This document shows positions 32,775 through 45,032 of a DNA stretch of 64,000 nucleotides, piece by piece. Origin of the DNA: Prostheceraeus crozeri (Eukaryota; Platyhelminthes; Polycladida; Euryleptidae); the NCBI GenBank assembly GCA_907163375.1, contig CAJQUW010007487.1, positions 1 to 64,000 on the forward strand, in the 5' to 3' direction. The notes under the pieces were generated by a model that saw only the letters and a list, made by a program, of their open reading frames with translations, searched no databases and was not told the origin of the DNA. The position numbers and the translations under genes are program-made. Every line of letters begins with the position of its first letter. Position 1 is the first letter of the stretch.

Positions 32775-35700
32775 TATACCACTGTACATTAGAATCATCA
32801 CTTTGAGAATGCACACATGCAAGAAAATTCGAAGCATAATGAAGGATTACTTTGGTAATTCTGGTAATATTCAAGTGCCTCTCAAGTCCCTGATCACTTA
32901 GTTAAAAGTCAGAGCAGTACTACTCTACTCAGATGGATGTACTTGGGTGTTGCCACTCTCTGATAACTAAGCCTACTTGTTATTGCAGGTGTGATAAAAA
33001 ACGCGATATTTTTAGTGTATCGCAGCTAAATCATAAAAACAGCCGAAAACGTTTGTTGCTTGGGTAGTATGGGTAAACTACATCCCTCATTGTCTTCAAT
33101 TCATTGCCGAGTCAAACTTGATGTCTCTCACAAAACAGTGTTGTTAAATGGCTTCAAGATTAAACAATTGCTATTCGTGCCGGTACCACATCGAACCAGT
33201 GGAATTATGCTATAAATAAGTAGAATAATAAGTAGAATAAAGTCTCATGCCACACAACCTCAGATTGTCATGACACAGCTTCTTGTGTATCAGTGATACA
33301 CATTTCAGTCTAATTAATTCCGCATAGCATGATAATTGAATATCTGATGTAGGGTTTATTTCAATTCTTAAAAAGTATTTTCCGAGGACATGGAATTCGT
33401 CTATTTTCATAGGAAATATAGGATAGGTAGAGTGCCTGCGCTGCATAATCGCAGTGTACTAGATTCATCGAGGGAGATAAATTTGGCTCAACTGTGAGTA
33501 ACAGACATTCACCACGCATACCAAACTGGAATCTTTACAAAGAGCGCGGCAGATGTGGCGCGCCTGGCAAGCCGATCTTGGGTTTTATTTCATTTTGATT
33601 TCATTTTCTGATTCTTCCAAATTCGAGCGCGCCAGCAGCGTGATCTGTTCTTAGAATTTCTGAAAACAAGCGCGCTAGATTCGAGGTTGGTGCGCCAGCA
33701 CGCCAGAGTGATGATATATGTTTTCAAATTTTGAAATCCGGCGCACTCATGCATAGACTCCAGTTCGGCTACAAGCTCGGTGACTGCTGCTACAGATGAT
33801 CTTCAAAATATTGCAACAATTCTCAAACTAAGGAAGCATTCCCTCAGGTCCCCTTGGATGCGCCAGTGTTCCATTTCCAAGTTAAATGAAATCAAGTACG
33901 TGAAATGAAAAGATGCAAAAAAAAGTATCAATGTAGATGATCAAATTTCACATTAATCTTGTCGAAAGATGAAAAACTTTTCAAGAGAAATCTGAATGAT
34001 AACAAACTATCTATCAACTTTATCTCAACGCAATTATGTGAAATGTCAATGAGTAGTTCAACTGTAATTAAAATTTGGAGGCAACCGAACGCTCAATTCG
34101 TGTTCTTCGAATGAAATTTAAAGGAAATGGATTGAAACTATCGAAAATTTAACGTGAATTTCCAAAAGGGATGTTAAGAAAACATGTAGTTAAGTGAAAT
34201 CCAACACCAGTGATTTTTTGGCACATATCATTGAAAACCCTGGCGCCTAGTTTATATCACAATACTTATGTACTACGGGTAAACTAATATGTTTGTAGCA
34301 ATTCGAGATCGGAGTCATATCATGTTGATAGGAATCACATTCCAAGCAAATGAAAAGACTTTTGACCGACTATGTGGCAATGGACATTTACAGCATCATT
34401 GGTTTGTGGTGAATAATCACATTGTCAGCAAGTAGACTTTCTGCCATTTTCAGCGTTTGGTTAACCATGTTCATTATATTTTGTCAAAAATAGGTGCAAT
34501 GCAGATCCAAAAGAGTGAATTAAAAAGTGGATGATTCTTCCCTCGGCTACTATCCTACCAAACAACATGGAGAGATGATGAAAAACCTACATTATCCCAT
34601 TCCTAATTTTGTCTTGCCCTATCCAAAAACTACAACACACATCGTGAATCAATTGAAAATATGCGCCACTATGACAAGGTACACATAGACCAACGCGGCA
34701 GTTTGCATAGACTACAGCTGTAGGCCAACACGAAGGCAGTGTGGATAGAAACATTTCAATTATGGATATAAGAAAAAATACCGGTACCATGTTGCATAAT
34801 AAAATGACATGTTTGTTCTTAGGTGCATGTAGCATCGGGATGATGGAGATGGTGGCATTAAAAATGACAGTAGACAGGCTTTAATAGAAAACATCATAGA
34901 AAGTCGGGTGATAGACCGAAGTGAAAATGATCACCGAATTTTATAAACGTCTGTGAGACAAAGCTAGTCAATATTTCGCGATCTTACAGATTGCATAGTC
35001 AGGGCAGTCTGCCCTGATTGCTAATGCGTATTGTGTCTATATATATATGAAATATATACAATGTTAATATATATTCAGCTGCGCACACTTGTGAAATGAC
35101 CACACAGTGAAGCAAAAACGGCATACAATGATACTGATATGAAAGAGGTAAGTTGCTTTGATTCACACACGTTCACCATAATGCAACTAAGTTCACTAAT
35201 ATTCATCAATTTTCCAACGATGCGAATAGGCATGTTGTTTTCCAGATAATTCATAATGTGTTTACTTGGCAACATGCATAAATTTGACTAGAAATAATTA
35301 AGAGCCACAGAGAATCTGATCACATAAAAACGTACGCATAAAAACAGCAACTGTGAAGATGTATGTGCAATTCGTGTCTTGTATGCTGGAACAGTCCAGC
35401 ACTTGCATGCAGAAGAGCTTTTTATGGAGCAGCACAGTATAAGAATTTGGAGACCAGTTGTGCACACGGCTGTCAGATTGAATTAATTCATCTGATGAGA
35501 TGGTCAACCAGATTTGTCGTGCGCAATCTATTGGTATATTGGTGTGATCATTGATCAAGACAAGATTTCTGTACAATCGCGTCTCATGCTTCACACTTAC
35601 CTGTACGAAATGCTATTAGTATTATCATATTCATCACAGCGGTGAAAAATATGGACTTCCATTGAAAGATGTGAGTGGTCAAAACTCCAACCAATCAGAC

Positions 35701-36080
35701 CAGAGCAACTAAAATCGTTTGAGCACATTCAATTTATTGCAGTTTGTGTTGATTTAATAATTTGTGCAATTTTAAACAAGATTAATATTTAATCTCATAT
35801 TTATTATTTATTTGATTGATGACTAAATAGACATAATATTTAATTATTTTAATCTAGTAAATGATAACAGAAATCAGAAAAAAAAGCGCTTGATTCGATT
35901 TGGCGAATTTTTCGAAATCAGTTTTGTACCGGACTTGCGTCGCAAAATTAAACTCTTCCCATATGTTTCGCCTCTCCATTTGGCTAAATATCTTTACTTA
36001 ACTTGAGTTTCTTCGCAACATTATGATACAGTGAATTTTTTGCTACCTCACAGAATTCATTTTATTAGCATAGCTGTTAT
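32775..36080. other. Long non-coding stretch before the 195-bp array
   Basis: No supported gene. A patch rich in GCGCGCC words lies at ~33,545-33,760 and a TATA-rich simple sequence at ~35,037-35,080. If the CACTA-like element has a distal 5' end it should lie here, but I could not find a convincing CACTA/CACTG terminus. Confidence 0.35.
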
Positions 36081-39000
36081 ATAAGACTGAATATCTTATA
36101 CTAAGTCTGAATTGCAGATGAAATAGGCAAATTTTAGACATTTCCATGTTTCTGAGAGACAAGGTCCCATGAAATTTTTGATAACTTTGTTACTCAGCTC
36201 TATCCTTCCGTATACATAACGGCAGGTATGAACCGAGTTAGAATGTAAAGTATCAAGAAAATCTATTTGTTAGATCATTTTTCTAGGCCTGCCATATAAG
36301 ACTGAATTGCAGATGAAATAGGCAAATTTTAGACATTTCCATGCTTCTGAGAGACAAGGTCCCATGAAATTTTTGATAACTTTGTTACTCAGCTCTATCT
36401 TTCCGTATACATAACGGCAGGTATGAACCGAGTTAGAATGTAAAGTATCAAGAAAATCTGTTTGTTAGATCCTATTGTTGGCCTGCCATATAAGACTGAA
36501 TTGCAGATGAAATAGGCAAATTTTAGACATTTCCATGCTTCTGAGAGACAAGGTCCCATGAAATTTTTGATAACTTTGTTTCTCAGCTCTATACTTCCGT
36601 ATACATAACGGCAGGTATGAACCGAGTTAGAATGTAAAGTATCAAGAAAATCTATTTGTTAGATCCTTTTTCTAGGCCTGCCATATAAGACTGAATTGCA
36701 GATGAAATAGGCAAATTTTAGACATTTCCATGCTTCTGAGAGACAAGGTCCCATGAAATTTTTGATAACTTTGTTACTCAGCTCTATCCTCCTGTATACA
36801 TAACGGCAGGTATGAACCGAGTTAGAATGTAAAGTATTAAGAAAATCTATTTGTTAGATCCTTTTGTTGGCCTGCCATATAAGACTGAATTGCAGATGAA
36901 ATAGGCAAATTTTAGACATTTCCATGCTTCTGAGAGACAAGGTCCCATGAAATTTTTGATAACTTTGTTACTCAGCTCTATCCCTCCGTATACATAACGG
37001 CAGGTATGAACCGAGTTAGAATGTAAAGTATCAAGAAAATCTATTTGTTAGATCCTTTTTCTAGGCCTGCCATATAAGACTGAATTGCAGATGAAATAGG
37101 CAAATTTTAGACATTTCCATGCTTCTGAGAGACAAGGTCCCATGAAATTTTTGATAATTTTGTTTCTCAGATCTATCCTTCCGTATACATAACGGCAGGT
37201 ATGAACCGAGTTAGAATGTAAAGTATCAAGAAAATCTATTTGTTAGATCCTTTTTCTAGGCCTGCCATATAAGACTGAATTGCAGATGAAATAGGCAAAT
37301 TTTAGACATTTCCATGCTTCTGAGAGACAAGGTCCCATGAAATTTTTGATAACTTTGTTACTCAGCTCTATCCCTCCGTATACATAACGGCAGGTATGAA
37401 CCGAGTTAGAATGTAAAGTATCAAGAAAATCTATTTGTTAGATCCTTTTTCTAGGCCTGCCATATAAGACTGAATTGCAGATGAAATAGGCAAATTTTAG
37501 ACATTTCCATGCTTCTGAGAGACAAGGTCCCATGAAATTTTTGATAACTTTGTTACTCAGCTCTATCCTCCTGTATACATAACGGCAGGTATGAACCGAG
37601 TTACAATGTAAAGTATCAAGAAAATCTATTTGTTAGATCCTTTTTCTAGGCCTGCCATATAAGACTGAATTGCAGATGAAATAGGCAAATTTTAGACATT
37701 TCCATGCTTCTGAGAGACAAGGTCCCATGAAATTTTTGATAACTTTGTTACTCAGCTCTATCCCTCCGTATACATAACGGCAGGTATGAACCGAGTTAGA
37801 ATGTAAAGTATCAAGAAAATCTATTTGTTAGATACTTTTTGTTGGCCTGCAATATAAGACTGAATTGCAGATGAAATAGGCAAATTTCAGACATTTCCAT
37901 GCTTCTGAGAGACAAGGTCCCATGAAATTTTTGATAACTTTGTTACTCAGCTCTATCCCTCCGTATACTTAACGGCAGGTATGAACCAAGTTAGCATGTA
38001 AAGTATCAAGAAAATCTATTTGTTAGATACTTTTTGTTGGCCTGCAATATAAGACTGAATTGCAGATGAAATAGGCAAATTTCAGACATTTCCATGCTTC
38101 TGAGAGACAAGGTCCCATGAAATTTTTGATAACTTTGTTACTCAGCTCTATCCTTCCGTATACATAACGGCAGGTATGAACCGAGTTAGAATGTAAAGTA
38201 TCAAGAAAATCTATTTGTTAGATACTTTTTCTAGGCCTGCCATATAAGACTGAATTGCAGATGAAATAGGCAAATTTTAGACATTTCCATGCTTCTGAGA
38301 GACAAGGTCCCATGAAATTTTTGATAACTTTGTTACTCAGCTCTATACTTCCGTATACATAACGGCAGGTATGAACCGAGTTAGAATGTAAAGTATCAAG
38401 AAAATCTATTTGTTAGATACTTTTTCTAGGCCTGCCATATAAGACTGAATTGCAGATGAAATAGGCAAATTTTAGACATTTCCATGCTTCTGAGAGACAA
38501 GGTCCCATGAAATTTTTGATAACTTTGTTACTCAGCTCTATCCCTCCGTATACATAACGGCAGGTATGAACCGAGTTAGAATGTAAAGTATCAAGAAAAT
38601 CTATTTGTTAGATCCTTTTTCTAGGCCTGCCATATAAGACTGAATTGCAGATGAAATAGGCAAATTTTAGACATTTCCATGCTTCTGAGAGACAAGGTCC
38701 CATGAAATTTTTGATAACTTTGTTACTCAGCTCTATCCTTCCGTATACATAACGGCAGGTATGAACCGAGTTAGAATGTAAAGTATCAAGAAAATCTATT
38801 TGTTAGATCCTTTTTCTAGGCCTGCCATATAAGACTGAATTGCAGATGAAATAGGCAAATTTTAGACATTTCCATGCTTCTGAGAGACAAGGTCCCATGA
38901 AATTTTTGATAACTTTGTTTCTCAGCTCTATACTTCCGTATACATAACGGCAGGTATGAACCGAGTTAGAATGTAAAGTATCAAGAAAATCTATTTGTTA

Positions 39001-39487
39001 GATACTTTTTCTAGGCCTGCCATATAAGACTGAATTGCAGATGAAATAGGCAAATTTTAGACATTTCCATGCTTCTGAGAGACAAGGTCCCATGAAATTT
39101 TTGATAATTTTGTTTCTCAGCTCTATCCCTCAGTATACATAACGGCAGGTATGAACCGAGTTAGAATGTAAAGTATCAAGAAAATCTATTTGTTAGATCC
39201 TTTTTCTAGGCCTGTCATATAAGACTGAATTGCAGATGAAATAGGCAAATTTTAGACATTTCCATGCTTCTGAGAGACAAGGTCCCATGAAATTTTTGAT
39301 AACTTTGTTACTCAGCTCTATCCTTCCGTATACATAACGGCAGGTATGAACCGAGTTAGAATGTAAAGTATCAAGAAAATCTGTTTGTTAGATCCTTTTT
39401 CTAGGCCTGCCATATAAGACTGAATTGCAGATGAAATAGGCAAATTTTAGACATGTCCATGTTTCTGAGAGACAAGGTCCCATGAAA
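36081..39487 (+). repeat. 195-bp tandem array, ~17 copies
   Basis: The monomer is 194-195 bp, with boundaries at GCCTGCCATATAAGACTGAA (36,287; 36,481; 36,676 and so on to 39,404). It contains TGAGAGACAAGGTCCCATGA and CATAACGGCAGGTATGAACC. Internal copies differ at only a few positions (for example TATCCTTCCG/TATCCCTCCG). The first and last copies share the variant CATGTTTCTGAG where internal ones read CATGCTTCTGAG, and both are truncated. The array ends 32 bp before the transposase ATG, and a splice acceptor-like TTATGCAG lies between them. Confidence 0.95.
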
Positions 39488-39518
39488 TGAAGAAAGATTT
39501 TTATCTTATGCAGGGAGG

Positions 39519-41444
39519 ATGTCGAAAATAAATGTGAATCGACAAGCAATTGAAAGCCTGTGTGCTTCGTTGACGAACTGCATGGATCAGCCTGTACTGA
39601 GAGGAGAAGATTCTAATCTTAGTTTCCGATGCGATAATTCAAATGATTCAAGAGAAAGTGTGGGCATGTCGAATTGCAGTGAAACTGTCGATTACACAAG
39701 TGATGGTCATGTCAGCAGTAGTGTTGTCTTGGATGCAGTTGACTCTTTCGAAGATGTAGAAGAAACAAGAGAAGATTCGAGCTTGTCTGCTGAATTACTG
39801 AAATTCATGATTCTTTTCAGCATTAGCCATCGTGCTCTGGGGTACTTATTATCCATATTGATTAAGTATGGTGTTGATGTCCCAAAATCTGTGCATCTCC
39901 TGAAAAATCAAATACAATTGAAAACTGAAATACAACCTCTGTTGGTTGAGAGTAATCGGTATGCGTATTATAGCATTATGGATGTCCTTTTATTTTGTGT
40001 GAACAATAAGCTTTTGAAATTGTCGAATTCATTGAACAATATCATTTTGTATATTAATATTGATGGATTACCTCTGTTTCGGTCTTCACATACTGGACTT
40101 TGGACTATTTTAGTGAAGATAAACGATTGTGTGTTTAAAAAGCCCCTGCCACTTGCTGTTTACTGTGGTGTTGGTAAACCTTATCTTCCGACATTTCTGT
40201 CACGGCTACTTAACGAATTGGGACAGCTTTTTTTAGAACCATTTCGCATCGGCAGCAACCAATTATCTCTGAGTCGTGTTTTTTTCGTGTGTGATGCCCC
40301 AGCCAGAGCATATTTACAATGTGTTAAAGGACACTCCGCGAAAGATGGGTGTAGCTATTGTAGATTACAGGGCATTTTCGGGGACAGGCGTCTATTCTTT
40401 CCATATTGCTCACGTTCAGATTTGTGTAACCTATCTCGAGAAAGACGTTTGTATGTTGAAGGTCGCGAAAGCAATCAACTGTCGCTGTCACCACTGGCTA
40501 ATTTTGTAGACTTGAGGAACGATTTTCTTCCGGACTACATGCATTGTGTTTGCTTGGGCATCATGAAAAGATTATGTACCTTCCTTTTCTCTTCAGTAAA
40601 GGGAGTGAGGCTTCGATGTAAAGTACCTGAGTATCAGAAAGAACTGATTAACAATCGTATTGAGATTGTTCGTCAAGAACTTCCAAGAGAGTTTAATAGG
40701 AAATTGAGAAGTCTTTCTGAGTTGGAGCACTTCAAGGCCGTGGAGTATAGATCCCTCCTATTGTATATTGGTCCATTTCTGTTCAAAGACTTAGTTCATA
40801 GAGATTATTATCGACATTTCTTGCTTTTGCATTTTTCAATGTACTCATTATGCTCTCCACAATACTGCGTTGAATATATAGAGAATTCTATTGCTTGTAT
40901 AGAAAATTTCTGTGCGGAGTTGACTCCTTTATATGAAAATAAATTTTCATCGTATAATAGTCATATTATTCGGTATATTCCTGAATTTGTGCACGATCAT
41001 GGCGTGTTGGATGATTGGTCCACATTTTGTTTTGAAAACTATCTGTCTATTTTAAAGAGGCGTTTAAAATGTTCCCGCAATATGTTCAGACAAACTGTTA
41101 ATAACTTGTCAGTAATAGCTAATTTGTTCATAAATCAATCGGAAGAGGAACTTTTTGTGAACAGCTGTCATCCAAATAATTGTGTTGTTCTGAGTAATGG
41201 ACAACTTTGTTTAGTGAACATAGTTGATCGAAAAGTAGTGTTAGAAGGTGTTGTTTTACGTTATGTGAATTCTTTGTACGACTATCCGTATTGTTCATTT
41301 ACATCTTTTAAAATCGGTTTCTTTATCAAGTCAACTCTCCTTGTTCATAACGAACCGTATGTTGGAAAGTGCATTATTTTAACCACGGATGTTCCTGATC
41401 GTTTCTTGGTTATTCCTATGGTTAGTGTTGATAGAAAAGTGTGA
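39519..41444 (+). CDS. CACTA-like (EnSpm-type) transposase, 641 aa, intact
   Basis: A single open frame with ATG at 39,519; an acceptor-like TTATGCAG just upstream hints at a further 5' exon. Landmarks, numbering from the Met: INIDGLPLF (Asp182), FVCDAPARAYL (Asp259), a zinc knuckle-like GHSAKDGCSYC (Cys278/Cys281), LPDYMHCVCLGIMK (338-350) and FCFENYLSILKRRL (Glu506). The order D, D, C-x2-C, DYMH, FEN is that of the animal transposase family related to plant CACTA/TNP2, so the acidic residues probably form the DDE site. The family assignment is from memory. The frame has no stop or obvious gap. The 195-bp array lies directly upstream and a second, multi-exon gene downstream on the same strand. 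Confidence 0.75.
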   Translation: MSKINVNRQAIESLCASLTNCMDQPVLRGEDSNLSFRCDNSNDSRESVGMSNCSETVDYTSDGHVSSSVVLDAVDSFEDVEETREDSSLSAELLKFMILFSISHRALGYLLSILIKYGVDVPKSVHLLKNQIQLKTEIQPLLVESNRYAYYSIMDVLLFCVNNKLLKLSNSLNNIILYINIDGLPLFRSSHTGLWTILVKINDCVFKKPLPLAVYCGVGKPYLPTFLSRLLNELGQLFLEPFRIGSNQLSLSRVFFVCDAPARAYLQCVKGHSAKDGCSYCRLQGIFGDRRLFFPYCSRSDLCNLSRERRLYVEGRESNQLSLSPLANFVDLRNDFLPDYMHCVCLGIMKRLCTFLFSSVKGVRLRCKVPEYQKELINNRIEIVRQELPREFNRKLRSLSELEHFKAVEYRSLLLYIGPFLFKDLVHRDYYRHFLLLHFSMYSLCSPQYCVEYIENSIACIENFCAELTPLYENKFSSYNSHIIRYIPEFVHDHGVLDDWSTFCFENYLSILKRRLKCSRNMFRQTVNNLSVIANLFINQSEEELFVNSCHPNNCVVLSNGQLCLVNIVDRKVVLEGVVLRYVNSLYDYPYCSFTSFKIGFFIKSTLLVHNEPYVGKCIILTTDVPDRFLVIPMVSVDRKV

Positions 41445-41772
41445 ATAACGTATGATGGTTGATTCATTTTTCTTGTATTTTATTTGTATAATAACCCAAT
41501 GCAAAATATATGCTATTTTTACGCTCAATCTCCTTTCTTCTTTCAGGAAACTTTGAATGTGATATGAACCTAAAATTATGATATGAAGGCGTCGAGTTCC
41601 TAAGTGTCGATTGTTTTATGTAGAGCTTTTACTTACACTTATTTTAGATCATTTGGGTCAGTAAACAGTCATGTGTCTTCTTGAAAAGTATACTACAGTT
41701 AACCTCATGTCATGAATCATAAATGACTAAACTTTTTACAAAATGTTTCTTAAAAAATCGATTTGATTTCAG

Positions 41773-42210
41773 ATGGAGTTTGAAATGGTTAAATATCTGC
41801 TCATTTTCTTTAAGAGCGACAAAACGTTCGACATCCGCAGTGTTCAAGAGACCAAATCGTTTACAATGAATAATTTGATTGACGTCAGACTGCGTAATAC
41901 AGTGCAAGTTGAAGCCACCTACGATGGTGAGTACTGCCAAGGCATTGTGATGCAAGTTGGCGAAGAGGCACACATGTTGAGGGCTGCTGAAGAACAATGT
42001 ATCATGTTGAAGAGCAAGAACTGGAGCATCGAGAAAATCTTTAGAGAAAGTGGGGTAGTACCGGAGATGTACACAGGTGGGCCCCGTCAGAGACTGACGA
42101 ACATTCAGAGGATATTTACGGAGACTGAAACCGAAACTGAATCTACAGCAGATATACCTTGTAGAAAGGCAAAGACATCTTACGATGCAAGTGCTATCAG
42201 TTTATGCTAA
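41773..42210 (+). CDS. CACTA-like accessory protein, first recognised exon
   Basis: After an acceptor (TTGATTTCAG ending 41,772) the frame reads MEFEMVKYLLIFFKSDKTFD, then EATYDGEYCQGIVMQVGEEA, and ends with an acidic repeat ETETETES. In animal CACTA-like elements, the gene next to the transposase typically begins with a domain of the form yvlv.F.dd.s...v........a.y.G.y..a.ii..g. The match is in layout rather than close identity. The exon's 3' boundary is uncertain: the frame stays open to 42,210 and no phase-0 donor stands out. It may join the exon at 43,128 through another small exon. Confidence 0.5.
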   Translation: MEFEMVKYLLIFFKSDKTFDIRSVQETKSFTMNNLIDVRLRNTVQVEATYDGEYCQGIVMQVGEEAHMLRAAEEQCIMLKSKNWSIEKIFRESGVVPEMYTGGPRQRLTNIQRIFTETETETESTADIPCRKAKTSYDASAISLC

Positions 42211-42337
42211 TGAGAGATTCTTCGTTTCAGACATTTGATTACATATACATAGTCTACTTAGACAGACTTTACATACCACCTACCAGGGTTTCTTTCTTCC
42301 GCCGATCATCCCGTTTAGGCGGAAGCTAACTTCGCTT

Positions 42338-42388
42338 TGGCGAATGTGGGTGGCGAATGTGGTTTGGCGAATGTGGGTGGCTTATACC
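42338..42388 (+). repeat. Short tandem GGCGAATGTGG repeat
   Basis: Three near-copies of TTTGGCGAATGTGGGTGGC in direct order, inside an intron-like gap of the accessory gene. Confidence 0.6.
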
Positions 42389-42689
42389 CACGGAAACTGT
42401 ATGTCAGCAACAGTGCATTGAATCAAAGCATAATGATTCAAACTGTCAGTGTGTATCACTTAAGTAGTTCATTACATCATGGCAGTTCAATTCTTGTTTT
42501 TAATAATTTCATCTAACACTGTCGCTAGAGTTTTTTTTGTAATTCAAACTACTGGTATCCTATGTGATACATACGGAGGTGTGTAGCAACTTACCGTAGA
42601 CTTCTGCAGGCACCGAATTTATTATGATGATACCTTCAACAGTAGACTACCGCATTCCGCTTTTAAGTAGTACTGATGGTATTTTTAAT

Positions 42690-42890
42690 AAATTGATGCG
42701 TTTTCGCACTTGAATTCCCGGGTATGGCTGCATATTAAATAGGGAGTCGTGATGGTGTTGGGGAATGTGAACTAGGTCTGCTGATGATTCCTGATAGGAT
42801 GAAATAGCAGCTATTCAGGTCTGTTCCCATTTTTCAACTGAGGTTGCGACTCAATATTTAATTATATCGTTTGCAACGGAGGTGTGTGTT
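42690..42890 (+). repeat. Dispersed repeat, X-Y copy
   Basis: ATAGGGAGTCGTGATGGTGT, TGTGAACTAGGTCTGCTGAT and TTTTTCAACTGAGGTTGCGA match blocks X and Y of 19,430-20,560. It lies in the intron between the accessory exons. Confidence 0.6.
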
Positions 42891-43127
42891 GATATTGCAT
42901 AACTTCCGAAATAGTCATGCCGACATTTTATGCCAGAACAAGTGGAAAAATCGAATAATATTAATGCTGACAGGACTGATCGAGATCGATCCAAGTTTAA
43001 TCTATCACTAATCATAGCTTTTATGCGTCGGAGATTATCTATGATACACAACTGGTATACTTCCAATGTAAAGAAGATATTCATATTATTCAAAAGTAAA
43101 ATAATTCATTTATAGTTTCCATTTCAG

Positions 43128-43607
43128 AAAGCGAATCCACCTCAATTACTTCCTATTCCTGTCAGAACGTCAAGCCCCCGTGTCCCTGTTCCCAACACGT
43201 CATCCTGCTCACCTCCGCCTCCTCTTCCATCTCTTCCTCCTCGAAGTGATCCAAACGTGGAAAGCACTCAAAGGCATTCAGGCGCATTTGAGCCAGCTGA
43301 CTTGAGTTTTGCGTCGTCGACTTTCAACTTTGGTGCTCAACATTTAACACTGTTACAGCACGAGATCGAAAGGAAGTCAGGTTTGGACTTAAACACTTCT
43401 CACGGTCGATTGCGATTGGAATTATCGAATGGACTACGAATATCAAAATGTGAACGCATCTTACGAGAAGTTCATTCGATGTTAAAGGACTTGACGAGTC
43501 GAACAACAATTACTATGTCTACATCATCAGCGGAGAAGTGGGTGGTCATCAGTACTTGGGGTGATTACCACTGTTTCATCAATGATGATTCTTCTAAGGA
43601 AAATCTG
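43128..43607 (+). CDS. CACTA-like accessory protein, middle exon
   Basis: A 480-bp exon (160 codons, phase 0 to phase 0) between acceptor CCATTTCAG (ending 43,127) and donor GTAAGT (43,608). It starts KANPPQLLPIPVRTSSPR with a proline-rich linker, followed by FGAQHLTLLQHEIERKSG and later SAEKWVVISTWGDYHCF. No firm domain name can be given. It joins in frame to the next exon at 44,843. A mariner fragment sits in the following intron. Confidence 0.6.
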
Positions 43608-43895
43608 GTAAGTACATGTACTTCAAATGGTATAATGTCAAATCCTAATATGGACAAAAATCCTAATAATGGACATTTACCTGAATTAGTGGCATCTAGT
43701 CTGAGTAGCCTACAGCATTTTGAGGAATCTTCGGTCATTAGTAGTTAATGAATCTTTGCTAACTACATGTTCAGGGTGGACTATTTATCCCTTGCATTTT
43801 TTAGGAGAAATTGGACAACCTGAATTATGAGCAAGCTACTCGTAGTATTAAAAATAAGCACTTTAATAAAGCAGTAATTGACATTTTTATTGTAT

Positions 43896-44195
43896 TCATA
43901 ACACAAACCTTCCAAATCCCTCGTTTCTATCAGTCCCCCACTGATGCATCAATACTTTCAGCGTTATCTCTACGCTCGTTTGGACGACAGTTCTTTGGAT
44001 GTCTTTCATGCTTTCTATTTCGAAAAGCTTTTCCATCCATTTTCGGATTTGCTCTCCTCTTGGAGGTTCGGTGTCATAGGTCCTTCGCAGTTTGTCCTTT
44101 ACCATCCGCATTGCTTTATCTGAGCGGTCTGATAACCATGCCGCAGCCTGAGTGAGAAATGGCGTGTTGTAAGGCGATGAATCAACCATATCCAA
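43896..44195 (-). pseudogene. mariner-like N-terminal fragment
   Basis: The minus-strand frame reads DKAMRMVKDKLRRTY, then PPRGEQIRKWMEKLFE, the usual layout of the first helix-turn-helix of mariner/IS630-type transposases (P.r..I..w...f...gs..d). No catalytic part follows. It lies in an intron of the accessory gene, antisense to it. Confidence 0.45.
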
Positions 44196-44842
44196 GGAAG
44201 TTTGAAGTTGAGAGAAGTTGGCAGCCTATTTGCTGATACATTGAAAGATATGCATTCCTTCAAAGATATCTAATTTTTTAAAAATTTTACATGAAAGAGC
44301 GCTTTGCATCTCTTAGCTTCTAAAACCCAAATCCAAGTAATAAGATATCAGACAGTCGATTTTATCATTTCTAGAGATGCAATGTCATAGATCTCCCAAC
44401 CATGTCAATAAGCATCGCATATTCCTAAATATGAGATAGTATCATATACGCATGAGGCTAGAATCACAATTTAAAATAGATCTTCTAATTAGAATATCAT
44501 TTACAATCAAGGCTTTTAAAAAGTGCAAGGGAATAGTGGCCCATCCTGTATATACCCAACAATGCTAATAGAGAATATTGCTTTGATTGTTTTAATGAGC
44601 AAATATTTGTTAATGCACGTTCATGTAAATGGATCCATGATGTTCGCTATCTCACACGCTCTGAAGTGAAGCATACCTAAGATTTTTGGCATTTCTGATC
44701 AGTAAACCGGCTAATTTGTATTTTCTTACCTGTTAATCGAAAATTGTAACCACTGCAATCTCTGGCTTAGCGATAAAATAATAATAAATATCATGATACT
44801 TTGCATGGATACAATGTAATCTCTCGTCCATTAATTTTACAG

Positions 44843-45032
44843 ATGAATGTTCTATTGGGATGTAAGGACGAAACAGTTGCCGGAACTGTTCGACGAATGC
44901 TAAATAAAACTTTGTCGCCTGACATGCAAATCCAAGTTAATTTTATCGGAACCGGTATGGCTCAGAGGGCTGGCTCTAATTTGACGGATGAGCAAATTAG
45001 TTTCAAGAAAGTATTTCTCCCCTTATATAATG
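44843..45032 (+). CDS. CACTA-like accessory protein, DUF4806-like exon
   Basis: A 190-bp exon between acceptor TTTTACAG (ending 44,842) and donor GTAAGT (45,033). It reads NVLLGCKDETVAGTVRRMLN, then FIGTGMAQRAGSNLTDEQIS and FKKVFLPLYNG. This fits the DUF4806-type domain often encoded beside animal CACTA-like transposases (lGG.de...trrmm..l....l.....wtG). It begins in phase 0, matching the preceding exon, and ends in phase 1, matching the exon at 46,181. Confidence 0.65.

Noticed and set aside
33545-33760. GCGCGCC-rich patch as a regulatory CpG island
   Set aside because: Too short and not associated with any gene or transcription start.
34600-36060. 5' terminus (CACTA/CACTG) of the CACTA-like element
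   Set aside because: Several CACT words exist but none has a matching inverted partner after 46,350, so no boundary is claimed.
36081-39487. CRISPR-like regular repeats
   Set aside because: The whole 195-bp monomer is conserved, with no variable spacers, and the DNA is eukaryotic.
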